NCBI GenBank assembly: GCA_030630445.1
Contig: DAOVNC010000039.1
Location: forward strand, 1-14,510
Length of the DNA: 14,510 bases
From: Kiritimatiellales bacterium
GTDB lineage: Bacteria; Verrucomicrobiota; Kiritimatiellia; Kiritimatiellales; Pontiellaceae
Direction of reading: 5' to 3'
Part shown: positions 7,599-13,638 of the stretch, piece after piece
Layout: every line of letters starts with the position of its first letter
How positions within the stretch are numbered: position 1 is the stretch's first letter
Position numbers and translations under genes: made by a program
The notes under the pieces: generated by a model
Databases searched by the model: none
What the model was told of the DNA's origin: nothing
Seen by the model: the letters and a program-made list of their open reading frames with translations, nothing else

Positions 7599-9195
7599 CA
7601 GACCTCGATCGCATACGGGGTTTGCTTGAAGACAATGTTTGCCCGCTGCAAGGCGGCAGAGCCGAGGCGGGTGGCCGCCGCGTAAATCACCTTCGATCCG
7701 TCATGCTCCGGCAGGCTGTCGAGGATCGCCTTGGTCAGAATGTTTCCGCCCTGCGGACGGCGGTCGCCTAGAATGCCGTTGAACAGCAGATAGATAGCCC
7801 GGCCATCGTGCGTTCCAAGCATTGGAGAATCCGCCGTGCCCGAATAACCAATGCCCGTCTCCGCAAACCAGACAAAGTCCGCCAGCTCCGCAAAGGTGAC
7901 GTCGTCGCGGATGTCGCCAAACTCGTTAAACAGCGGCTCCGCGCTCAACCGGCAAAACTGGAAGCCGCCCCCGAGACCCTCGACCGCCTTTCCCTTCGCA
8001 TCCGTATAGCCGCCCGCCACACGCCGCACCCGCTCCGCCGTAATGCCCGCCGCAATCGTCTCCTCCATCTCCACCAAAATAAATTTACGGTTCCCGCCAT
8101 CCGCCGCATTTTGCCTCAATACCGCATGCCCTGTTGTTCCAGAACCGGCGAAGGAATCGAGGATGATCGAGTCTTTGTCGCTGGCGATTCTTAGTATCTT
8201 GCTGATAAACCGCTCGGGCTTCGGCGTTTTGAACAGGTCGGAAGTTTGAACGTCTGGGAAAAGCTTTTTCAGCTCATATTTTGCATTCCGATTGTGTCCT
8301 GTTTCTTCTAAGTCAGCCCAAACCGATGATGGAGGAACTCCTTTCTGATCTTCCAAATATGTTTTCTTCTGGAGTCTGGTTCCTTCATCTAAGAAAACGA
8401 CCTCTCCTTCTTCTATCATTTTTCCCATTCGCTCTTTACTCCATCTCCAACCGTTTGCTGGAGGTTGGATCTCTATGCCTTGCGGTGAGGTCACAGGGTA
8501 TCGGAGATTGTCACGAGGGTTAGGTGAAGAAACATTACCAGGGAACCATCGGCCTCTGGGGTCATTATCGGGGTTTTTATAGTGTTGATTATCTTTTTCA
8601 GTGCGCGGAAGAGCTTTGCTCAACCAGCCTTCTGTTCGGGAATAAACGATCGTATGGTTATGATCAATTGAGAATTGTTTTGCATCATTATTGGACGAGT
8701 CTGCAGAACGCCAGATGACATCTGCAACAAAGGATTTTCGGCCAAATATTTCATCCATTAATAGAATAAGAGAAGCGACTTCGTTGTCGTCAATAGAGAC
8801 GAAGATGGCGCCATCCTCAGAGAGGATTATTGTTTGAGCAGGACGAGGCGGGGATACATCATGCAGAGCCATTTGTCGTGGCGGGAGAGGTCTTCGGCCT
8901 CCTTGCCGACGGTCTGGCCGAGCCATTTGTTGATTTCGGGGGAGTTGACCTTGTCGTTGTAGATCCAGCCTTCGTTACCGGTGTTGTAGGGCGGATCGAT
9001 GTAGATGCACTTCACGCGCCCGGCATATTTCGGTAGCAGTGCTTTCAGCGCGTGTAGGTTGTCGCCCTGAACAATCAGGTTGCCCTCCGCCGGATCGCCG
9101 TGGGAGAGGCTTGCATCCGGTTCCAGCAGGCGGAACGGGACTTCCTTGTGGTGCCGGATGACGGCGTCTTTTCCAATCCAATCGAGCGTGGGCAT
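7598..9195 (-). pseudogene. mod: Type III DNA methyltransferase (Mod), interrupted by a one-base frameshift
   Basis: The gene is read in two frames. The first part (9195 to 8827, 122 aa) starts at an ATG with AGGAGA just upstream and contains motif IV DPPYNTGNE (67-75). It stops at a TAA right after YPRLVLLKQ. The second part continues in the next frame from about 8831 as IILSEDGAIFVSIDDNE and runs to 7598, with AdoMet-binding motif I FAGSGTT (349-355 of the joined protein). Adding one base near 8830 joins them into a 532-aa protein with motif IV before motif I. This is the beta-class order of type III and related N6-adenine methyltransferases, with the target-recognition part between. All motifs look intact, so the lesion is recent, a sequencing error, or tolerated. 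No slippery heptamer or simple repeat is present. Without Mod, Res would have neither specificity nor self-protection. Confidence 0.88.
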
Positions 9196-9198
9196 CTG

Positions 9199-9241
9199 TC
9201 TCCTGAGTCGAGGTGTTAAATCACATAGGCCGAACTTTCAA
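9199..9241 (-). promoter_or_regulatory. Putative mod promoter and ribosome-binding site
   Basis: On the minus strand, TTGAAA (9241-9236) and TAACAC (9218-9213) are separated by 17 bases, followed by the strong Shine-Dalgarno AGGAGA (9204-9199), three bases before the mod ATG. The ribosome-binding site is clear and fixes the mod start. The promoter is weak: the -10 matches the consensus at three of six bases, and the leader would be only about ten bases long. The promoter would drive mod, abi and res together and lies back to back with the ymdB promoter. Confidence 0.35.
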
Positions 9242-9321
9242 GATCATGCAGGTTAAGCCCATGGCGGGGCAAGGGAAATGGTCTGTGATTGAGTTGCCGG
9301 AAACCGACACCGGGCACGCCC

Positions 9322-9349
9322 TCGACACCGCAGGGCTTTTATGTACACT
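9322..9349 (+). promoter_or_regulatory. Putative ymdB promoter
   Basis: TCGACA (9322-9327) and TACACT (9344-9349) are spaced by 16 bases and match the sigma-70 consensus at five and four of six positions. Transcription would start near 9356, about 20 bases before the ymdB ATG, leaving room for the GGGAGAGG ribosome-binding site at 9364-9371. It is the best candidate in the divergent region between mod and ymdB. It probably drives the ymdB-xse cluster, at least as far as ymdB. Confidence 0.4.
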
Positions 9350-9376
9350 GCCCTCCAATTATAGGGAGAGGAACAC

Positions 9377-10156
9377 ATGAGGGTTTTGTTGGTTGGCGAT
9401 ATTGTCGGGAAGCCGGGGCGCGCGGCGTTTCTGCAGGTGGTGAACAGGCTGAAGGACGAGGACCGGATCGACTTTGTGATCGCTTGCGGTGAAAACGCGG
9501 CGGCGGGTCGCGGGCCGACGCTGGAGATTGCGCAGTCGCTGCTCAATGCGGGTGCGGATGTCGTCACGCTTGGCGACCATGCTTGGGATGCCAAGGAAAT
9601 GGTGGCCGGGATCGACCTCGAACCGCGCATCATCCGCCCCGAAAACTTTTCCAAGGGCGCGCCCGGCAAGGGCTGGGTGCGGGTCGAAACCCCCGAAGGC
9701 CCGCTGGTGGTGATCCAGCTGATTGGCCGCGTCTTTATGCAGCCCAATTATGGCTGCCCGTTCCAAGCGGTCGACAAGCTGCTCTCTCCGGCGATGGATC
9801 TGGGCAAGGTTGTTTTTGTCGATATGCACGGCGAGGCATCGTCCGAGCGCATGGCGATGGGGCGCTATCTCGATGGCCGCGTCTCCGCCGTCTTCGGCAC
9901 GCACACCCACTGCCAAACCTCCGATGAAACCGTCTTTGAAAACGGCACGGCCTACATTACCGACCTCGGCATGACCGGCCCGAGGGATTCCGTCCTCGGT
10001 CGCCAGGTCGAACCCGTCCTCAAGAAATTCCTCACCGGCGTCCCGCATAAATTCGACGTCGCCAAAGGCGACCCAACCCTCGAAGGTGCCATCGTCGATG
10101 TGGACATGAAGACGGGTAAGTCCCGCAGCATCGAACGCATTCGGATTGCGTTGTAG
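9377..10156 (+). CDS. ymdB: YmdB family metallophosphoesterase (2',3'-cyclic nucleotide phosphodiesterase)
   Basis: The 259-aa product matches the YmdB/TIGR00282 family along its length. Metal ligands fall at the same positions as in Bacillus subtilis YmdB: D8 in GDIVGKPGR, E39-N40 in GENAA, H68, H150 in DMHGEASSE, and H175/H177 in GTHTHCQT. The usual asparagine of the GNH motif is aspartate here (D67 in LGDHAWD). The family hydrolyses cyclic nucleotides in the cytoplasm with a two-metal centre; in Bacillus it affects biofilm and motility gene expression and RNase Y. The start is fixed by GGGAGAGG at 9364-9371. ymdB is often found close to xseA/xseB, which lie downstream here, separated by an extra nuclease gene. 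A hairpin begins immediately after the stop. Confidence 0.95.
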   Translation: MRVLLVGDIVGKPGRAAFLQVVNRLKDEDRIDFVIACGENAAAGRGPTLEIAQSLLNAGADVVTLGDHAWDAKEMVAGIDLEPRIIRPENFSKGAPGKGWVRVETPEGPLVVIQLIGRVFMQPNYGCPFQAVDKLLSPAMDLGKVVFVDMHGEASSERMAMGRYLDGRVSAVFGTHTHCQTSDETVFENGTAYITDLGMTGPRDSVLGRQVEPVLKKFLTGVPHKFDVAKGDPTLEGAIVDVDMKTGKSRSIERIRIAL

Positions 10157-10179
10157 AATTACTCAATCATTGAGTAATT
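10157..10179. promoter_or_regulatory. 10-bp-arm palindrome between ymdB and the DUF1016 gene, possible operator
   Basis: A perfect inverted repeat (AATTACTCAA / TTGAGTAATT, three-base loop) starts at the first base after the ymdB stop. It is AT-rich and has no real T run, so it makes a weak terminator at best. A good -10 hexamer, TATGAT, lies at 10184-10189, and the matching -35 position falls inside the palindrome. A protein bound here would therefore block a promoter for the DUF1016 gene. I infer an operator for a newly acquired gene; a weak terminator for ymdB is the alternative. Confidence 0.45.
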
Positions 10180-10245
10180 TGTTTATGATGTGCAGTTTGG
10201 TGGTGTAAGCAGCACATATGACCGTGTTTAGCTGAGGAATGAATA

Positions 10246-11418
10246 ATGAACAAACACGAATGGATTGAGCCGAACGGGGATGGCGTTCTTTTTGACCGGG
10301 TGGTCTCGATCTTGGAGCAGGCGCGCGGCAATGTGGTGCGCGCGGTCAATTTCAACATGGTGCTCGCCTATTGGCTGATCGGGCGGGAGATCGTGCAGGA
10401 AGTCCAAGGGGGCGAGGAACGGGCTGAGTATGGGAAGCAGGTTGTTGCTGATTTGTCGGCGCAGCTGACCGAGAAATACGGCTCTGGTTTTTCTGTGACC
10501 AGTTTGAAGTATTTTAGGACATTCTATCAGGTTTATGACAATCGGTTTTCTGGAATTGGTCGCCCATCAGGCGACCAATTGGAAGAGCAGGGAAAAGGTC
10601 GCCCGTCGGGCGACCTTTTCGGAGATCTACAGATTTTCCGCCCGACGGGTGGAAAATTGGTATTTGGCTTCAACCCGCAGCTTACATGGTCGCACTACCG
10701 GGCGTTGATGCGGGTGAAGGATGAAACGGCTCGAGATTTCTATGAGCGGGAGGCGGCGGAGTGTGGCTGGAGCAAGGTGCAGTTGGAGCGGCAGATCCGC
10801 ACGTCGTATTTTGAGCGGATTATCGATAACTGCGGAGAAGAGGGCTTGCTGCCCGCCGGGCGGGAGCGATTGCCGGGCGAATCGCTGAATCCGGTACATG
10901 TGCTGAAATCGCCGATGGTGCTGGAATTTCTCGACCTGCCCGATGATCCGAGCCTGCATGAGAGCAAGCTGGAGGAGGCGATTATCACCAATTTGCAATC
11001 CTTCCTGCTGGAACTAGGCAAGGGCTTTTCGTTTGTTGCCCGGCAAAAGCATATCCGCTTTGACGATGATGATTTCTATCTGGATCTGGTCTTCTATAAT
11101 TTTGTCCTGAAATGCTTTCTGCTGGTTGACTTGAAGATGGATAAACTGACCCATAGGGATGTTGGTCAGATGGATGGCTATGTCCGTTTGTTCGAGGATC
11201 AATTCAAGGTGGAGGGCGATAATCCAACCATTGGACTGATTCTCTGCGCCGACAAGGGCGAAGCCGTGGCCAAGTATTCGGTGCTGAACGAGAGCAAACA
11301 GATTTTTGCTTCGAAATATCTCAAGTTCCTTCCTTCGGAAGAGGAGCTAAGGCTTGAAATAGAGAAAGAACGCCGATTAATCGAAGCAGCATTGCCTGAA
11401 AAGATAGCCGATGAGTAA
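10246..11418 (+). CDS. DUF1016/YhcG family PD-(D/E)XK nuclease
   Basis: The 390-aa protein has the two-part YhcG layout. An N-terminal helical domain (about 10-95) includes NFNMVLAYWLIGREIVQE and SVTSLKYFRTFYQVY. The C-terminal nuclease domain (about 145-375) has LTWSHYRALMRVKDE, the acidic residue D280 in FYLDLVFYN, and D295-L-K297, the D-x-K form of the family's E-x-K, followed by GLILCADKGE. YhcG proteins are predicted DNA nucleases, often mobile and found near restriction systems; the substrate is uncertain. A linker at about 103-138 carries three repeat-encoded RPSGD/RPTGG units made by DNA palindromes. The ATG at 10246 has GAGGAA six bases upstream. The stop overlaps the xseA start by eight bases (ATGAGTAA), and xseA lacks its own good ribosome-binding site, so translation of the two is probably coupled. 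The gene looks like a later insertion between ymdB and xseA. Confidence 0.92.
   Translation: MNKHEWIEPNGDGVLFDRVVSILEQARGNVVRAVNFNMVLAYWLIGREIVQEVQGGEERAEYGKQVVADLSAQLTEKYGSGFSVTSLKYFRTFYQVYDNRFSGIGRPSGDQLEEQGKGRPSGDLFGDLQIFRPTGGKLVFGFNPQLTWSHYRALMRVKDETARDFYEREAAECGWSKVQLERQIRTSYFERIIDNCGEEGLLPAGRERLPGESLNPVHVLKSPMVLEFLDLPDDPSLHESKLEEAIITNLQSFLLELGKGFSFVARQKHIRFDDDDFYLDLVFYNFVLKCFLLVDLKMDKLTHRDVGQMDGYVRLFEDQFKVEGDNPTIGLILCADKGEAVAKYSVLNESKQIFASKYLKFLPSEEELRLEIEKERRLIEAALPEKIADE
10554..10657. repeat. Three in-frame palindromic repeats inside the DUF1016 gene
   Basis: Three hairpins follow one another. At 10554-10580 there are 11-bp perfect arms (AATTGGTCGCC and its complement, 5-base loop). 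At 10592-10620 there are 12-bp perfect arms (GAAAAGGTCGCC, 5-base loop). At 10633-10657 there are 11-bp arms with one mismatch. The first two share the core GGTCGCCC-x-TC-x-GGCGACC, and the third keeps a CGCCCGACGGGTGG-like core with different flanks. All are translated in the same frame, as GRPSGDQ, GRPSGDL and FRPTGGK. They are spaced about 40 bases apart and fall in the linker between the two protein domains, where insertions do least harm. They look like a small palindromic repeat family that tolerates translation. Confidence 0.75.
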
Positions 11419-13369
11419 CGAACGCAAAATCTATTCGGTGGCGGAGGTCAACCGCAAGGCGCGGATGGTGCTGGAGGGCGCCATGGGCGAGCTGTGGGTG
11501 GAGGGCGAGCTGTCGCGGGTTACGATCCATTCGAGCGGGCATTGGTATTTCACGCTAAAGGATAAGGATGCGGCGGTGTCGTGCGCGATGTTTCGCAACG
11601 TCAATGCCCGCGTGGTGTTCAAACCGAAGGATGGGTTGCAGGTACAGATGCTTGCCCGCCCCAGTTTGTACGAGGCGAACGGGCGCTACCAGCTGATCGC
11701 CTCCGAAATGGAGGAGGCCGGCAAGGGCAGCCTGCAGGAGCAGTTTGAAAAGCTGAAAGCCAAGCTGGCGGCGGAGGGGCTGTTCGACGCGTCGCGCAAG
11801 AAGCCGCTTCCGTTGCTGCCGCGCAAGATTGGCGTGGTGACCTCCCCGACGGGCGCGGCGATCCGCGACATCATCAACGTGCTGACGCGGCGGTTTCCGA
11901 ATATTGAAATCCTCCTTGCCCCCGTCGTTGTGCAGGGGCCGACCGCCGCCAATAGCATCGCCGCTGCGATTCGGTATCTCAATAAAGTAGGGCAAGCGTC
12001 CCGCTTGCCTTCTGCAGAAGAGAAAAGCAAGCGGGACGCTTGCCCTACATTCTTCAACCCGCATCTTCCGTTGGAGATAAACGAGCGCAACCTTCCGCAT
12101 TGGACGCAGGGCGGCACCACTTACTTCGTTACCTTCCGGTTGGCGGATTCAATTCCCCAGCCCAAACTGGAGCAATGGAGGAATGACCGTGAGATCTGGT
12201 TGAAGACTCATTCGGAGCCTTTCAGCAATGAAGAGAAAAACGAGTACCACCAGCTCTTTTCTGAAAAAACAGAGGAGTGGCTGGATGCCGGCATGGGATC
12301 CTGTCTTTTAGCTAAATCTCGCAATGCCACGGTTGTTGCGGATGCTTTTCGGAAGTTTGATGGAGAGCGGTATGAACTTGGCGAGTGGGTTGTCATGCCC
12401 AACCACGTTCATGTTCTTGTCACTCCGAAAGAGGGGTATGGGTTGGCGGATATCCTCCACTCGTGGAAATCATTCACAGCGCATGAAATCTGCAAGAAAG
12501 CGGGCGAAGCGGGGCAGGTCTGGCAACATGAATCGTATGACCATATTGTTCGGAGTCCGGAACAGCTCCGGCATTTCGAAGACTATATTCATGAGAATCC
12601 GGTAAAGGCGGGTATTAAAGTAGAGCAAGCGTCCCGCTTGCTTGCGGACGACGGGGAAAACAAGCGAGACGCTTGTTCTACTTTACCGATCGATCTCATG
12701 ATTGTCGGGCGCGGCGGCGGCAGTATCGAGGATTTGTGGGCGTTCAACGAAGAGGTGGTGGCTCGCGCAATTGCCGCGTCGGAGGTTCCGGTGATTTCGG
12801 CGGTGGGCCACGAGATTGATTTCATGATCGCCGACTTCGTGGCGGATGTGCGCGCGCCAACGCCGTCGGCCGCCGCCGAGCTAGCGGTGCGCGAAAAGGG
12901 CGACCTCGAAGATGTGCTTTCTCTGCATGAACGTCGGTTGCGGCAGAGCCTCAAGACGATGGCGCAGGATTTTCGCCTGCGACTCAACCGTGCGGCGCAC
13001 AGCTATGTTTTCCGCGAGCCGGAAAACCTGCTTCTACGACATCGGCAAAAAATCCATGGACTGGAAGCGCAGATGGGTCATTCGCTTCGATTTGCCGTCC
13101 AGCAGGCGCAGCAGCGTGTTGACGAGCTGGCTATGATGATCCAGCATCGGATGGAGCGTAAAGCCGAGTATGATCGTCAAAAGCTCCGACAGTTGGAAGG
13201 ACAGTTGCGGATGCTCAATCCGCTGGCGGTGCTTGGCCGCGGCTACAGCCTGACCCGCAAGTCGGACGGAACGGTCGTTCGAAGCGCCGATGCGGTGGAG
13301 CCCGGCGACACCATCACCACCCAGCTTGCAGATGGAAAAGTGGTTTCAAACATTACGGGAAAAGAGTAG
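11411..13369 (+). CDS. xseA: Exodeoxyribonuclease VII large subunit with an in-frame RAYT transposase insertion
   Basis: Residues 1-100 form the OB-fold (YSVAEVNRKARMVLE, GELWVEGELS), followed by the catalytic domain with GVVTSPTGAAIRDI (D153) and, after the insertion, VGRGGGSIEDLWAFNEE (R434) and AVGHEIDF (H467, D470). The C-terminal part is a long helical region ending in LAVLGRGYSLTRK. The protein is 652 aa, against about 400-460 for the family. The excess is residues 193-424 (232 codons): a REP-like hairpin, a Y1/HUH transposase domain, and a second hairpin. Subtracting them gives 420 aa and moves R434/H467/D470 to 202/235/238, close to the E. coli residues I recall as R205/H238/D241. XseA with XseB degrades single-stranded DNA in both directions. 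All core motifs and the frame are intact, so the fusion may be active; this is inference. The start overlaps the DUF1016 stop; xseB follows 26 bases downstream. Confidence 0.93.
   Translation: MSNERKIYSVAEVNRKARMVLEGAMGELWVEGELSRVTIHSSGHWYFTLKDKDAAVSCAMFRNVNARVVFKPKDGLQVQMLARPSLYEANGRYQLIASEMEEAGKGSLQEQFEKLKAKLAAEGLFDASRKKPLPLLPRKIGVVTSPTGAAIRDIINVLTRRFPNIEILLAPVVVQGPTAANSIAAAIRYLNKVGQASRLPSAEEKSKRDACPTFFNPHLPLEINERNLPHWTQGGTTYFVTFRLADSIPQPKLEQWRNDREIWLKTHSEPFSNEEKNEYHQLFSEKTEEWLDAGMGSCLLAKSRNATVVADAFRKFDGERYELGEWVVMPNHVHVLVTPKEGYGLADILHSWKSFTAHEICKKAGEAGQVWQHESYDHIVRSPEQLRHFEDYIHENPVKAGIKVEQASRLLADDGENKRDACSTLPIDLMIVGRGGGSIEDLWAFNEEVVARAIAASEVPVISAVGHEIDFMIADFVADVRAPTPSAAAELAVREKGDLEDVLSLHERRLRQSLKTMAQDFRLRLNRAAHSYVFREPENLLLRHRQKIHGLEAQMGHSLRFAVQQAQQRVDELAMMIQHRMERKAEYDRQKLRQLEGQLRMLNPLAVLGRGYSLTRKSDGTVVRSADAVEPGDTITTQLADGKVVSNITGKE
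11987..12048. repeat. REP-like hairpin at the 5' side of the RAYT domain
   Basis: This is a perfect 22-bp inverted repeat (arms 11987-12008 and 12027-12048) around an 18-base spacer that itself contains the palindrome CTTCTGCAGAAG. Each arm is also a small hairpin (GCAAGCG-TCC-CGCTTGC), so the unit is two REPs head to head, like a BIME. It is translated as VGQASRLPS...KRDACPT inside XseA. A fold this strong in the mRNA could slow ribosomes. Confidence 0.92.
11987..12682 (+). mobile_element. REP-associated tyrosine transposase (RAYT) element embedded in xseA
   Basis: Between two REP-like hairpins lies a Y1/IS200-type transposase domain, residues 214-402 of the xseA product (12050-12616). It shows HWTQGGTTYFVTFRLADS, the HUH motif in MPNHVHVLV (H332, H334), YDHIVRSPEQL, and DYIHENPVKAG, whose tyrosine (Y392) matches the catalytic Tyr of E. 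coli TnpA-REP (YafM) by motif position. RAYTs cut single-stranded DNA at REP hairpins. The domain has no ATG of its own before residue 296; only a TTG at 12071 could start it, so it is probably translated as part of XseA. The 696-bp element keeps the host frame exactly. Its outer arms are complementary at 21 of 24 bases (about 11984-12007 with 12661-12684). No target-site duplication is evident, as expected for this family. Confidence 0.9.
12617..12684. repeat. REP-like hairpin at the 3' side of the RAYT domain
   Basis: The arms 12617-12640 and 12661-12684 pair at 22 of 24 positions around a 20-base spacer. The left arm differs from that of the 5' hairpin by a single base over 22 (GTAGAGC versus GTAGGGC), showing one family. 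Its right arm has drifted, so this copy is older or under weaker constraint. It is translated as VEQASRLL...KRDACST and returns the reading frame to XseA at LPIDLMIVGRGGG. Confidence 0.9.
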
Positions 13370-13395
13370 ACAGACGTTTCTTTAGGAGAGGGATT

Positions 13396-13635
13396 ATGGC
13401 GGAAAAGAAAAGCGCGGATTTTGAGAAGTCGCTCGGGCGGCTTGAGGAGCTGGTTGGGGAGATGGAGGGTGGGGAGCTGAGCCTTGAGGAAATGATCAAG
13501 CATTTCGAGGAGGGTTCCAAGCTGGTCGGCCTCTGCACAAAAAAGCTCAACGAGGTGGAGCAGAAGATCGAGAAGCTCGTGAAAAAGGATGGCGAGTTGA
13601 AGGAAGTGCCGTTTGAGGCAGAGGACTCGGAGTAG
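13396..13635 (+). CDS. xseB: Exodeoxyribonuclease VII small subunit
   Basis: The 79-aa product has the usual XseB size and signature: FEKSLGRLEELVGEMEGGELSLEEMIKHFEEG, then GLCTKKLNEVEQKIEKLV. Two helices form the hairpin that packs on the XseA coiled coil; several XseB subunits bind each XseA and are needed for activity. The ATG has AGGAGAGG five bases upstream (13384-13391). It follows xseA by 26 bases and is followed after three bases by the protease gene. An intact xseB beside the interrupted xseA argues that the exonuclease complex is still made. Confidence 0.96.
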   Translation: MAEKKSADFEKSLGRLEELVGEMEGGELSLEEMIKHFEEGSKLVGLCTKKLNEVEQKIEKLVKKDGELKEVPFEAEDSE

Positions 13636-13638
13636 ACT

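Noticed and set aside
8824..8840. Programmed frameshift in mod
   Set aside because: Reading CTC AAA CAA TAA does not contain an X XXY YYZ slippery heptamer and there is no clear downstream hairpin; a plain one-base loss or sequencing error explains it better.
10554..10657. CRISPR-like array in the DUF1016 gene
   Set aside because: Only three units, each itself a palindrome with differing flanks, inside a coding frame; there are no unique spacers of equal length and no cas genes.
11987..12682. Intein or self-splicing intron in xseA
   Set aside because: No intein Cys/Ser start block or His-Asn end is visible and the insert is a clear HUH transposase between REP hairpins with an open frame throughout.
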